The position numbers and the translations under genes were made by a program. The notes beneath the pieces are model-generated. The model had not been told where the DNA came from, ran no database searches, and was given only the letters and a program-made list of their open reading frames with translations. DNA of 64,000 nt from Olivibacter sp036959255 (GTDB taxonomy: Bacteria > Bacteroidota > Bacteroidia > Sphingobacteriales > Sphingobacteriaceae): positions 62,001-126,000 of the forward strand of contig NZ_JAWMTI010000002.1 of the NCBI RefSeq assembly GCF_036959255.1, in the 5' to 3' direction. Position 1 is the first letter of the stretch; the number at the start of each line of letters is the position of its first letter. Below, one piece after another: positions 33,962-42,735 of this stretch.

Positions 33962-33988
33962 CAAATATATATCGGCTTTTTCCGATAT
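33962..33988 (-). promoter_or_regulatory. Promoter and operator of the arsR-OYE operon
   Basis: -7 box TATATTTG (33962-33969, minus strand) lies 5 bases before the ATG. Overlapping it and extending into the spacer is the inverted repeat ATATCGG-N6-CCGATAT (33969-33988). The rest of the 312-bp divergent region up to 34269 shows only a TTG-led frame without domain features. Confidence 0.55.
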
Positions 33989-34269
33989 CCCTATTGATAG
34001 ATATGCAAATGACGAAACATTGATAATAAGTGGAATGAATTACATTTCGTTGACCTTATAACTCCCCTTTCAAAAATTTCCGCTTCCAATGTGAAAGACT
34101 GCTGATGTGGATCGCTACTAGAAAACCAGTAGAAAAAAACACCCATAAACCGGAATTGCTCAGCTTTTCCCAGCTGTATACCTTTGGGAAAATTATTTCG
34201 GGCCTTTATAAAGAAGTTATATCCCTCGATAATTGAGAACAAAAGTATAAAACAAACTAATTACATTTT

Positions 34270-34722
34270 ATGAAACGATTTTTTCTACCCTGTTTTTTAG
34301 CGGCCAGTGTGTTGACTATGAACGCCTGCTCAGACGATGATGATCCACAACCGCAGAATTTTGACAAACACAGCTATAAATTTACCGTTACCGCAGAAGG
34401 TTTGGGCGAAGATGAAACCGCGGGCTTCACTATTTTTGGTGTAACAGAAAATCCACAGGAATCAACTTTTTGGAAAGTGGACGGTCAAGTTAGAAATAAT
34501 GAACAATCCGTACGAATAGACGACTTTCCAAGCAAGCGTACCTATGTAATCGAGTCAACTATTCCACTCATCAACGCCGGAGTTGACATTGGTTGTCAAA
34601 ACTTCGATGATACACCGATTAAATTTACTTTTAAGGCCGAAGTAGATGGTAAAGTAGCTAAAGAAGACTCGCAAACCATTGCAGGTTTTGGCACGCAATA
34701 CAATCAAGACTATAAATTCTAG
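34270..34722 (+). CDS. Lipoprotein, function unknown
   Basis: 150 residues with a lipoprotein signal (MKRFFLPCFLAASVLTMNAC, lipidated Cys20) and an acidic +2 region (SDDDDPQPQ), as in surface-exposed Bacteroidota lipoproteins. The rest looks like a single beta-sandwich (YKFTVTAEGL, TFWKVDGQV, IKFTFKAEVDGKV). No family recognised. It is followed by a terminator and a dispersed repeat, so it is probably monocistronic. Confidence 0.7.
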   Translation: MKRFFLPCFLAASVLTMNACSDDDDPQPQNFDKHSYKFTVTAEGLGEDETAGFTIFGVTENPQESTFWKVDGQVRNNEQSVRIDDFPSKRTYVIESTIPLINAGVDIGCQNFDDTPIKFTFKAEVDGKVAKEDSQTIAGFGTQYNQDYKF

Positions 34723-34730
34723 GCTTTATA

Positions 34731-34764
34731 CCCTGCCCATCCAACCTCTTCAGGATTGGCAGGG
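34731..34764 (+). terminator. Terminator after the lipoprotein gene
   Basis: CCCTGCCCATCC pairs with GGATTGGCAGGG (one mismatch) around a 10-nt loop, then a T-rich stretch. It is 9 bases past the stop codon. Confidence 0.6.
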
Positions 34765-34771
34765 ACGTTTG

Positions 34772-34894
34772 TTAATTATTGGTTACTCATTATTGGTTGT
34801 CAGTTGCGGGTTGTCGGTTGTGAGCACAGGTTAGCTGTTCGTTATTCGGATTTAACTACTTAACCACTTAACGTTTCAACCACTCAAGCTCCCA
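34772..34894 (-). repeat. Dispersed octamer repeat, inverted orientation
   Basis: On the minus strand: TTGAGTGG, TTGAAACG, TTAAGTGG, TTAAGTAG, TTAAATCC, then GAATAACGAACAGCTAACC and TGTGCTCACAACCGACAAC, then further CAAC-rich units. It shares the core with the copies at 24.1 and 42.7 kb, with more flanking units. Confidence 0.8.
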
Positions 34895-34939
34895 ACTACA
34901 CAAAGAAATTACCTAAGTTTGCATAGAAAAGACATCGCT

Positions 34940-35521
34940 ATGCTTGGATTAAAATTACTAACAGACCCGCGTTGGGCGAATATTGCACAAACGAACTTAG
35001 AAGAGATTCTAACAGATCATGCCTGGTGCGAACAAAAGGCCGCATCCAATGCAATCTCCTTAATCACCAATAATTCTGAGCATACCGACTTGGTACATGA
35101 ATTAACGGCTATCGCCATTGAAGAGATGCAACATTTTCAAATGGTAATCGATCTCATTGAAAAGAGGGGGTATAAGCTCGGAAGAGAGCGAAAGGACGAT
35201 TATGTAAATCAGCTGATGAAATTTTCGAAGAAAGATGGCAGTAGAAATACAGCCTTTATTGATCGTCTACTCTTTGCTGCTATGATCGAAGCTCGCAGTT
35301 GCGAGCGCTTTCGTGTACTTTCCCAAAATATTGAGGACGAAGAACTAGCTACATTTTATTATGATCTAATGGTCTCTGAAGCCAATCACTACACCACCTT
35401 CCTAAATTTTGCCCGCAAGTATACGGTAGATGTAGACGTTGATCAACGCTGGAAGGAGTGGTTGGAATTTGAAGGTAAGCTCATTCAATCTTACGGAAAA
35501 ACAGAACATATACATGGATAA
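34940..35521 (+). CDS. miaE: tRNA 2-methylthio-N6-isopentenyladenosine hydroxylase
   Basis: 193 residues from the ATG at 34940. A ferritin-like di-iron protein: LTDHAWCEQKAASNA, IAIEEMQHFQMVI, MIEARSCERFRVL and VSEANHYTTFL supply the Glu and E-X2-H ligands. MiaE hydroxylates ms2i6A37 in tRNAs reading codons that start with U, in the presence of oxygen. Single gene; a dispersed repeat lies just upstream. Confidence 0.92.
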   Translation: MLGLKLLTDPRWANIAQTNLEEILTDHAWCEQKAASNAISLITNNSEHTDLVHELTAIAIEEMQHFQMVIDLIEKRGYKLGRERKDDYVNQLMKFSKKDGSRNTAFIDRLLFAAMIEARSCERFRVLSQNIEDEELATFYYDLMVSEANHYTTFLNFARKYTVDVDVDQRWKEWLEFEGKLIQSYGKTEHIHG

Positions 35522-35670
35522 TACTTCAAACGCTTCATCAGCCAATCACCAAGCGATTTCCTAAAAATCCGTGGCTTTGGTAATCGAATACAGCTTCCTA
35601 CCATTTAAAATTGCGTCAACCGCATTTGGCATGGTGCTTGCCTTATCTAGTAATAAATATCTATATTACT

Positions 35671-36048
35671 ATGAAAAGCAAACTTAAATTTTTAGGCATG
35701 TTGGTTATTGCCATGCTCTTGTTTACTGTGGGATGTAGTAAAGACGATGATCCGGCAGACAACGATTTCTTTGTAGGGACATACAACGGAACCATCACCT
35801 TCAGCAACGGAAGCGAAACCATTGCGGATGACGATGGCCGTGTAACTGTTGTCAAAGTCGATGATTCGTATACCTTCGATTTTGGTAGTAGCATCCCCAA
35901 TATTAACGGCGTTAAGTTCCAGCAACAGGGGGACAACACTTACGTTAGTATAGGCGACGGGCTTACCGGCATTACCATAACCGCGAATACCTTGAAAATG
36001 CTGGTATCAAACGATAATGGTACGTGGACAGCCGATTGTACACGTTAG
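35671..36048 (+). CDS. Small lipoprotein, beta-rich, function unknown
   Basis: 125 residues from the ATG at 35671, which gives a lipoprotein signal (MKSKLKFLGMLVIAMLLFTVGC, Cys22) followed by SKDDDPADND, a surface-export-like acidic start. The mature part alternates short strands (FVGTYNGTITFSNGSETI, VVKVDDSYTFDFGS, GLTGITITANTLKML), resembling small calycin-like or lipocalin-like sandwiches. No named family. A terminator follows at 36076-36108. Confidence 0.7.
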   Translation: MKSKLKFLGMLVIAMLLFTVGCSKDDDPADNDFFVGTYNGTITFSNGSETIADDDGRVTVVKVDDSYTFDFGSSIPNINGVKFQQQGDNTYVSIGDGLTGITITANTLKMLVSNDNGTWTADCTR

Positions 36049-36075
36049 TTACGCTACGCGCTATACTTTCTAGAT

Positions 36076-36108
36076 AAAAACCATCTATCAGCGCGATAGG
36101 TGGTTTTT
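36076..36108 (+). terminator. Intrinsic terminator
   Basis: AAAAACCATCTATC, 5-nt loop AGCGC, GATAGGTGGTTTTT: a strong stem with U-tract, 28 bases past the lipoprotein stop. Near-symmetric, so it may work in both directions. Confidence 0.85.
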
Positions 36109-36232
36109 ATGTTTAAACGGTTCTTGCATCAGCGCAATTTACGTCCGCAATCTTTGCGAGACTGTTCATTTTGTCAAAAAGAGAAATTATGTGCAATTAG
36201 CACAGATTGTATACAAATCAAATAAAAGCTAA

Positions 36233-36253
36233 ACAATCTCTATTGGAGATTGT
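36233..36253. repeat. Short perfect inverted repeat
   Basis: ACAATCTC, 5-nt loop, GAGATTGT, 64 bases upstream of the LamG lipoprotein gene. It could be an operator or a leader hairpin. Confidence 0.4.
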
Positions 36254-36316
36254 ACTCAACCTACCAATCAACATAACACTATAAATCGGTTTATTATGAA
36301 AAATTAAACTTAGGTT

Positions 36317-37099
36317 ATGAAATCAAAATTTAGTTTAGGAACGCTGCTGACGCTTCTTACGGCAGCCATGTTTCTCGCCTGTGACAAAGATGGTCACATG
36401 AATCCCGGTGAACCGGGGGATTTAAATGAAGGTTTGGTTGTACATTTTCCTTTTGATGGAAATAGTATAGAGGCGATAAGCAGCCAGGAATATGACAGCC
36501 ACGGTGCACAATATGTTGAAGACCGATTCGGCAATTCAAATGCGGCAATATCCTTGGATAGTAATTACCTCAACGCCAATGTAAAAATGCACGATTCCGT
36601 GGGCACTTTTTCCTTTTGGGTGAGGGTAGAAAACCTGAATAATATCTACCCTATATTTTCTTACGAAGGGACTACCATGGGCATTTCTCCATACCGTCTC
36701 GCTCTTGATGGTGATAGTATAATCTTACGATCGGATAGACGGTGGGGAACCCTTGAGAGCAATGGCCAACTGGAGGACTTCATCATACCCTCCGTTATTC
36801 AAGCAAATAAATGGAAACACGTAGTTGTTCGGTGGTCGGATAGCGAAGAGCTCTTAGAGGTATTCGTAGACAAAAAGAAGACGTTCAGTGCTAATTACAT
36901 TGATGGCTGGGAGCTATGGGACCCGGAGGAATTTGAGGCGCCTGCAGCATCTACTATTGGTGGATGGATGTTTGAAGGAGGCAATCACACTGGGGATCGG
37001 TTAAGGCCTTTCAAAGGGATATTGGATGATGTTCGGACTTACAACCGGAAGCTGAGCGACCATGAAATAGCGATGCTATTTTTTAGCAAAGGTAGTTAG
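36317..37099 (+). CDS. LamG-domain lipoprotein
   Basis: 260 residues with a lipoprotein signal (MKSKFSLGTLLTLLTAAMFLAC, Cys22) and an acidic/Gly/Pro linker. Residues about 40-255 form a concanavalin-A-like/LamG jelly roll: GLVVHFPFDGNS, DSVGTFSFWVRVEN, WKHVVVRWSD, ELLEVFVDKK, and the typical end FKGILDDVRTYNRKLSDHEI. Such proteins often bind glycans on the Bacteroidota surface. No hydrolase gene is attached. A terminator follows 8 bases after the stop. Confidence 0.88.
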   Translation: MKSKFSLGTLLTLLTAAMFLACDKDGHMNPGEPGDLNEGLVVHFPFDGNSIEAISSQEYDSHGAQYVEDRFGNSNAAISLDSNYLNANVKMHDSVGTFSFWVRVENLNNIYPIFSYEGTTMGISPYRLALDGDSIILRSDRRWGTLESNGQLEDFIIPSVIQANKWKHVVVRWSDSEELLEVFVDKKKTFSANYIDGWELWDPEEFEAPAASTIGGWMFEGGNHTGDRLRPFKGILDDVRTYNRKLSDHEIAMLFFSKGS

Positions 37100-37107
37100 T
37101 TGGATTT

Positions 37108-37147
37108 AAGGAGGTGTTCACCCTATTTTTTAGACACCTCCTTTTTA
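37108..37147 (+). terminator. Intrinsic terminator
   Basis: AAGGAGGTGT (37108-37117) and ACACCTCCTT (37134-37143), followed by TTTTATTT, between the convergent LamG and mnmE genes. Confidence 0.85.
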
Positions 37148-37157
37148 TTTACGGCAC

Positions 37158-38528
37158 TTACTTGCCGATGCAGAACTTACTGAATATATTATCCAAGAGG
37201 TCTTCCGTGCTTACTTGTCCCGTAATCTCTCCTAAATGATGGAGTGCCTGCCTTATGTCCATCGCTAGAAAGTCTGAGGTAATCGGGTTATCAATTCCGT
37301 ATAAAACCTTTTCCAAAGAGGTTTGCGTTTTAAGAAGTGCTTCAACATGTCGGATGTTGGTTACCAACACATCATCGACATTGATATTACGTAAGCTAAC
37401 TTGATTGAGGAGTTCTTCTTTCAAGGCCTCTACTCCATCGCCATTCTTTGCAGCGATAAATAGCGGGTTAAGTGGTTCATATTGCGCTAAGGTGTCTGCG
37501 GATAGCAAATCTTTCTTATTGATTACCAACACGAAAGGAGTACGCCATAAAATTAGATCGGCTACTTGGATAGAAACTTCTTCAAACGAATCGTTATTGG
37601 GATCTACCAAATAAATGACTAAGCGAGCCTTCTTCATCTTCTCCCGCGTACGTTCCACTCCCTTTGCTTCGATGATGTCTTCCGTATCTCGAATACCGGC
37701 AGTATCAATAAAGCGGAAGCTCACCCCTTGAATAGTCATTTCATCTTCAATCGTGTCGCGCGTTGTACCTGCAATATCCGATACAATAGCTCTTTCTTCG
37801 TTAAGCAGGGCATTTAGCAGCGTTGATTTCCCTACATTGGGCTTGCCGGCAATAACAATCGGAACCCCGTTCTTTAAAACATTCCCTTGTTCAAAAGACA
37901 AAATAAGTCGGTGTAATACTTTAACAATCGCAAGGATGAGTTCTTTCAGCTGATCCCGATTGGCAAACTCGACATCCTCTTCCGAAAAATCAAGCTCCAA
38001 CTCAATCATGGATGCAAAATGAATAAGCTGCTCACGCAATTGCTTTAATTCGTTGGAAAAGCCTCCACGCATCTGCTGCATAGCAATCTGATGAGAAGCG
38101 GATGAATTGGAGGCAATTAAATCGGCTACGGCTTCGGCCTGGGATAAATCCATCCCGCCATGTAAAAAAGCTCTGAGGGTATATTCACCCGGTTTCGCCG
38201 CTCGCGCGCCTTTTCTGATAAAGAGTTTAATGATGCTCTCCACAATATATTTCGAGCCGTGTGTAGAAACTTCCACCACATTCTCTTTTGTGTAAGAATG
38301 AGGTGCAATAAAAATAGAAGCCAATACTTCATCCAAAATTTTTCCATCTTCATTCCGAATGGTTCCGAAATGAATAGTATGACTTGCCTGTTTGCTTAGA
38401 TCTTTCCCCTTAAAAACGCCATTTACTATTTCGATAGCCTTTGGCCCCGAAAGCCGTATAACGGCAATGGCACCACTGCCCGAAGGTGTCGCTAAAGCAA
38501 CGATCGTGTCAGCATTTTCTGCTTCCAT
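37158..38528 (-). CDS. mnmE: tRNA modification GTPase MnmE
   Basis: 456 residues from the ATG at 38528 (MEAENADTIVALATP); ATG 38543 is upstream but lies at the predicted transcription start. N-terminal folate-binding domain, helical domain, and an inserted G domain (IAGKPNVGKSTLLNALLNEE, DIAGTTRDTIED, NKKD), ending in the conserved FCIGK, whose Cys is catalytically important. With MnmG it modifies U34 of tRNAs. Promoter -7 box TATCTTTG at 38547-38554. Confidence 0.96.
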   Translation of the reverse strand: MEAENADTIVALATPSGSGAIAVIRLSGPKAIEIVNGVFKGKDLSKQASHTIHFGTIRNEDGKILDEVLASIFIAPHSYTKENVVEVSTHGSKYIVESIIKLFIRKGARAAKPGEYTLRAFLHGGMDLSQAEAVADLIASNSSASHQIAMQQMRGGFSNELKQLREQLIHFASMIELELDFSEEDVEFANRDQLKELILAIVKVLHRLILSFEQGNVLKNGVPIVIAGKPNVGKSTLLNALLNEERAIVSDIAGTTRDTIEDEMTIQGVSFRFIDTAGIRDTEDIIEAKGVERTREKMKKARLVIYLVDPNNDSFEEVSIQVADLILWRTPFVLVINKKDLLSADTLAQYEPLNPLFIAAKNGDGVEALKEELLNQVSLRNINVDDVLVTNIRHVEALLKTQTSLEKVLYGIDNPITSDFLAMDIRQALHHLGEITGQVSTEDLLDNIFSKFCIGK

Positions 38529-38546
38529 GCTTATTATTGACATACG

Positions 38547-38554
38547 CAAAGATA
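38547..38554 (-). promoter_or_regulatory. -7 promoter box of mnmE
   Basis: Minus-strand TATCTTTG, 18 bases before the ATG at 38528. It decides between the two candidate start codons in favour of 38528. Confidence 0.5.
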
Positions 38555-38662
38555 CTTATTTGTTAGGAGATAATTTGACGACAAACACTAAGTTTCATCA
38601 TACATTCATCATCCTACAAAATATAGGCCATCTTTTAGGGAGACAGCAAAATCGATTCGTAT

Positions 38663-39178
38663 TTAGGGGTTCCTTCTTGCTTTATCCATGCGGATCATCG
38701 CACCAAAGTCAAGCTGCTTTTCCATTGCTTCTACCGTTAAGGCAATCCGTTTGGTACGCGTTGCTTCCGTTTTGGCCTCATTGATCCATCTGATAAAGTA
38801 ATGCTTATGGGACATTGCCAGGGATAGAAATTGGTTGATCCAGCTTTCGTCTTCACAGAGACATAGTTCAAGATCTTCCGGTATTTCCATTTTGAAGTCG
38901 GTATCCTCTTCTAGCTCCAGTTGGATGATATCACCTTCTTCCTTACGGATTTTTTTTCGCAGCGATGCCTTTAAGGCCAAAATAAAATCACCCTCACCCA
39001 TCGGGGTAAGGGCTAATCCTGCAATATCCTCTTGGTCGATCTTTCCTCTTACACGAAAACTCCTCCGATATCCCGGTTTCAATTGTTCGGCCAGGTCCCG
39101 CGGAATTTCGATATACGACCAGCCGCTTTTTTCGCCTTTACTGCTAAATTTTAGTATCTCGGCCTGAAAGATAATCAT
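38663..39178 (-). CDS. DUF1905/YdeI-like protein
   Basis: 171 residues from the ATG at 39178. Residues 1-90 match DUF1905 (MIIFQAEILKF, GWSYIEIPRDLAEQL, FRVRGKIDQEDI, FILALKASLRKKI) and the C-terminal 60 residues match the YdeI/OmpD-associated region (NEAKTEATRTKRIALTVEAM). The family is linked to bacteriocin or antimicrobial-peptide resistance in some bacteria; the mechanism is unknown. It starts 14 bases after the stop of the HlyD-type gene. Confidence 0.85.
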   Translation of the reverse strand: MIIFQAEILKFSSKGEKSGWSYIEIPRDLAEQLKPGYRRSFRVRGKIDQEDIAGLALTPMGEGDFILALKASLRKKIRKEEGDIIQLELEEDTDFKMEIPEDLELCLCEDESWINQFLSLAMSHKHYFIRWINEAKTEATRTKRIALTVEAMEKQLDFGAMIRMDKARRNP

Positions 39179-39192
39179 AGTCAATAAAAACA

Positions 39193-40566
39193 CTAATTCA
39201 CTTTATCCTTGCTTGTTTTCTCCACGATATCACCGTCTTTTAAGGTTTTACTAATGGCATTGAACGGCCGTATTACTACCTCCTGTCCCTCTTTCAGTCC
39301 CGATAAAATACGAATATAAGCATCGTCCTGTATACCTGTCGTTACCTCAACTTGTTTCACCTTCGTCGTGGCAGGATCATAAACAAATACATATTCCTTT
39401 ACATTCGATTTAAAGCCATCGTCTTTTTTTGTATCATCGGTAGCGGTAGCTGTACTATCTTTTTTGGCATTGGCATCCTCACGGGTTGTCACCGCTTGGA
39501 TAGGGACCGCTAAACCATTGTCCTTCTCCGTTAGCACATCCACGGTAGCCGACAGCCCTGGTCTAAAGGGGGAGGGATTCGGCTTATCGGGTTTCAGTAA
39601 ATCTTCATAGGATTCCGGTAAAATCCGCACTTTAACCGTAAAATTAGTTACTTGATCAGTATTGGAAGTGGTGGTAGTGGAGGAAGATGGAGTCAATGCA
39701 TTCGCCGAAGAAGAGCTCGCAATCTCCGTGACAATGCCTTTGAACTTTCTACCCCGAAATGCATCAATCTCGATCGTAGCACCATTGTTCAATGAAACAC
39801 GATTGATATCACTTTCATTCACATCCACATTAACTTCCATTGAACTCATATTGGCAATCCGCATAATCTCTGTACCTGCCATTTGCGCGGTACCTACCAC
39901 CCGTTCCCCTTCTTCAGCACCTAACCAAGAGATCACCCCATCTACCGGTGCATAAATGGTCGTCCGCGCTAAATTGTCACCCGCTTCCTTCACCGCGGCT
40001 TGCGATTGATCAATTCCATAGCGTGAACCAATCACATTCTGTCGTTGCGCTTCCACACTTGCCAAGGCACTTTCATAGTCGGTACGCGCTTTATCAAATT
40101 CAGCAGCCGAAATTACTTTCCGATTGTAAAGCTGTTGCGTCCGTTTAAAAGTAGCCTCCATAATACTTAATGAAGCTTCCGATTGCTTTAATTGCTGTTG
40201 TGAAGACGCCAAAGCGGCACGTTGTGAATTTAAAGAAGCGATCGCTTTGTCGTAACCGGATTGTAAAATGTCCGGTTTAATACGACACAATATCTGTCCT
40301 TTTTTTACCACTTCTCCTTCTTTTATATTCAATTCAACGATCTCTCCCGAAACTTCTGAGCTTAGCTTCACCTCTTTTTCGGGCTGCACCTTTCCACTGG
40401 CCGATACCGTTTCCTGAACCGTCCGTTTTTCTGCCTTTTCGGTTGCGATCAACTCTTTCTTTGGCCCACCGATCCAGCCCATTTTACCGGCTATAACCAC
40501 CAGGATCAGCAATACGACCGCACCAATGATGATATATTTAAGTGTACCTTTTTTCTTCTTCGCCAT
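39193..40566 (-). CDS. Efflux periplasmic adaptor (HlyD/MacA type)
   Basis: 457 residues. N-terminal TM anchor (YIIIGAVVLLILVVIAG), biotinyl-lipoyl-like halves (SSEVSGEIVELNIKEGEVVKKGQILCRI and ARTTIYAPVDGVISWL), a long coiled-coil hairpin (about 105-185), beta-barrel and membrane-proximal domains. A Ser/Thr-rich loop (NALTPSSSTTTTSNTD) and a Lys/Asp-rich loop near 375 are insertions. It links an inner-membrane ABC transporter to TolC. The TolC gene is 41 bp upstream, but no MacB-like ABC gene follows in this window. Confidence 0.93.
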   Translation of the reverse strand: MAKKKKGTLKYIIIGAVVLLILVVIAGKMGWIGGPKKELIATEKAEKRTVQETVSASGKVQPEKEVKLSSEVSGEIVELNIKEGEVVKKGQILCRIKPDILQSGYDKAIASLNSQRAALASSQQQLKQSEASLSIMEATFKRTQQLYNRKVISAAEFDKARTDYESALASVEAQRQNVIGSRYGIDQSQAAVKEAGDNLARTTIYAPVDGVISWLGAEEGERVVGTAQMAGTEIMRIANMSSMEVNVDVNESDINRVSLNNGATIEIDAFRGRKFKGIVTEIASSSSANALTPSSSTTTTSNTDQVTNFTVKVRILPESYEDLLKPDKPNPSPFRPGLSATVDVLTEKDNGLAVPIQAVTTREDANAKKDSTATATDDTKKDDGFKSNVKEYVFVYDPATTKVKQVEVTTGIQDDAYIRILSGLKEGQEVVIRPFNAISKTLKDGDIVEKTSKDKVN

Positions 40567-40607
40567 GGTTTATTTTGATGTAATGTTATGATAAATATGA
40601 TAGCCCC

Positions 40608-41957
40608 TTAATTATTAAAGGTGATGGGTCTGCCTAGATAAAAATCGATCACCTTGCTTCTAAAAATAAAATCGTATCGTGCTTGTATAAAATCAAATTC
40701 AGCTTTATTCTTGGCAGTCTGTTGTGTCGACAATTCCACCGCATTGGCTAAGCCCACGTCATAGCGTTGCTTTAATACCTCAAAAGCATCGGTAGCCGAT
40801 TTAAAATTCTCTTGTGTCGAGTAATATTTCTTCTCGGCTGTTCTTAAATCCAATACCGCTTGGTTGACCACTTTATTGAGATTATTCTTCGCCAGGCGCT
40901 CATCATTCACCGCACTTTCATATGAAATTTTGGCTTTTCTTAGGGTGATACTTTTTCTATAATTGTCAAAAATCGGAATACTCAATTGAGCAAAAACATT
41001 GGTATTCTTATTTCGATCCAGCTGATTTCCAAAGCTCAATAGTGATCCAGTACTGAAGTCTCGTGCTTGAGAGGAGTAATTGGTTCCATAACCCGCACCA
41101 ATGGATAATTGCGGATAAAAACCTCCTTTTGCAATAGCTATATTTTTCAAGGCGACCTGTGTATTGTATTCCGCCAATTTAATATCGGGATATTGTTGTA
41201 CCGCCTCTTGGTAAATATCTTCTGCCACATAACTGGAAATCAATTTGGCCACATCGGGCAGGGGCGGTTTTTCCAGGGCAATGTCATTGACCGGATTCAT
41301 TTCCATTAATTGTTTCAAATCGAGGATGGATAAATCATAAGCATTTTGAGCCGTAACGAGGTTCAATTCATCCGTAGCTAATTGACTTTTTGCCTGCGAT
41401 AAATCAGCCAGGGTTTTATTACCGACTTCGTAATTGTATTTCTGCGCCTCCAATTGCTCTGTCGACAATCCGACTTGTTGTTTGGCGGCTATCGCCATAT
41501 CCTTATTGCTCAAGGCTTCCAAATATTTTGTAACCACTTGCAAGACCAAATCATTTTTCACTTTATCAACATTGCTCTGGCTGGAAAGCAATTGGTATTT
41601 ATTCGCTTTAATCTGGTTTACTTTCTGAAAGCCACCGAAAAGCAGTAAATTACTGGACACACTGGCTCCAGCCTGTGTAACGGAAGTATTAAGTAAGGTA
41701 CCTGCTGTTTGGTCAAAACTTAAACCCCAATTCTTCGATCCCTGTACGGTACCACTGACGGAGGGATAGAGGTCCATCTTCGCCTGTAACACATCCTCTT
41801 CGCTCAAAGAGCTTTGAAAGACCGCCTGTTTAACCTGTAAATTATTACGTAAAGCCTGATCTAAAGCTTCTCGGATCGTAATGGTTTTCTGCGCATTGGC
41901 AGAAACCGAAAGGACACATGCAATTAATGCCAAACTGCTATGTTTAAAATAGTTCAT
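40608..41957 (-). CDS. TolC-family outer membrane efflux protein
   Basis: 449 residues from the ATG at 41957 (MNYFKHSSLALIACVLSVSA signal peptide). Two repeats of the outer membrane efflux protein domain, with the long helices ALRNNLQVKQAVFQSSLSEE and LRKAKISYESAVNDERLAKN and the beta strands of the channel barrel. It is the exit duct of a tripartite exporter with the HlyD-type protein encoded next. Divergent from the polysaccharide deacetylase gene. Confidence 0.93.
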   Translation of the reverse strand: MNYFKHSSLALIACVLSVSANAQKTITIREALDQALRNNLQVKQAVFQSSLSEEDVLQAKMDLYPSVSGTVQGSKNWGLSFDQTAGTLLNTSVTQAGASVSSNLLLFGGFQKVNQIKANKYQLLSSQSNVDKVKNDLVLQVVTKYLEALSNKDMAIAAKQQVGLSTEQLEAQKYNYEVGNKTLADLSQAKSQLATDELNLVTAQNAYDLSILDLKQLMEMNPVNDIALEKPPLPDVAKLISSYVAEDIYQEAVQQYPDIKLAEYNTQVALKNIAIAKGGFYPQLSIGAGYGTNYSSQARDFSTGSLLSFGNQLDRNKNTNVFAQLSIPIFDNYRKSITLRKAKISYESAVNDERLAKNNLNKVVNQAVLDLRTAEKKYYSTQENFKSATDAFEVLKQRYDVGLANAVELSTQQTAKNKAEFDFIQARYDFIFRSKVIDFYLGRPITFNN

Positions 41958-42022
41958 CGGGGGTTTACGTGGTCTCATCTAGTAAATTTTTCTCAACTTC
42001 TTATTAATGTTTTTAATTGTTT

Positions 42023-42030
42023 TACCTTCG
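42023..42030 (+). promoter_or_regulatory. -7-like box of the deacetylase gene
   Basis: TACCTTCG, one mismatch to TAnnTTTG, 25 bases before the ATG at 42056. Confidence 0.35.
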
Positions 42031-42055
42031 CCTTAATAAATTATTGCGCCGTAAA

Positions 42056-42664
42056 ATGAATATCGTAAAATCACCTTTATGGTTACGCTTCGTCCTTCCG
42101 AAACTTACCTGGAACCGCAGTCGGCAGGAAAAGCATATTTATTTAACCTTTGACGACGGACCTATACCTGATGTTACACCGCAAGTATTAAATATCTTAA
42201 AAAAATACAACATTCAGGCGACCTTCTTTTGCGTTGGCGAAAACATTATTAAACATCCTGAAATATTTGGACAAATCAAACAACAAGGACACGGAGTCGG
42301 TAATCATACCTTTAATCATCTGAAAGGCTGGCAGACACCATTGGCGACTTACCTCGCGAATGTAGAAAAATGCCAAACGCTTACACAAACGAAGCTATTT
42401 AGGCCTCCTTATGGAAAGTGTACACCATCGCAGTTTAAACAGCTGAGAAAACAATACGAAATTATTATGTGGGATGTGATTACCTACGACTTTGATAATC
42501 GGCTAAGTCCTGAAAACTGTTACCAAAACGCGATCCGATACACCACCAACGGTTCTATTGTTGTTTTTCATGACAATGTAAAAGCCACACCACGTCTTCT
42601 TTACGCTTTACCTAAAGCCATTGAATACTGGCTTCAACAGGGGTATGAATTTAAGCTTTTGTAG
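42056..42664 (+). CDS. Polysaccharide deacetylase (NodB homology, CE4)
   Basis: 202 residues from the ATG at 42056. The CE4 motifs are all visible: YLTFDDGPIPDVT (catalytic Asp and metal Asp), GNHTFNHLKGW (metal His pair), RPPYGK, DVITYDFDN and SIVVFHDN. It removes N-acetyl groups from a glycan such as peptidoglycan or an exopolysaccharide. No signal peptide or TM helix is obvious, although the N-terminal KSPLWLRFVLPKLTW could associate with a membrane. A dispersed repeat follows the stop. Confidence 0.92.
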   Translation: MNIVKSPLWLRFVLPKLTWNRSRQEKHIYLTFDDGPIPDVTPQVLNILKKYNIQATFFCVGENIIKHPEIFGQIKQQGHGVGNHTFNHLKGWQTPLATYLANVEKCQTLTQTKLFRPPYGKCTPSQFKQLRKQYEIIMWDVITYDFDNRLSPENCYQNAIRYTTNGSIVVFHDNVKATPRLLYALPKAIEYWLQQGYEFKLL

Positions 42665-42671
42665 CTGGGAG

Positions 42672-42730
42672 TTGAGTAGTTAAATCCGAATAACTAACCT
42701 GTTTCTACTCACAACCGGCAACTCACAACC
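42672..42730 (+). repeat. Dispersed octamer repeat, short copy
   Basis: TTGAGTAG, TTAAATCC, then GAATAACTAACCTGT, CTCACAACCGGCAAC and CTCACAACC. Only two octamers are kept, but the core matches the copies at 24.1 and 34.8 kb. It lies between convergent genes. Confidence 0.8.
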
Positions 42731-42735
42731 GCCTC

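Noticed and set aside
33991..34242. 83-codon minus-strand frame
   Set aside because: Needs a TTG start, no domain, and lies in the divergent promoter region between arsR and a lipoprotein gene.
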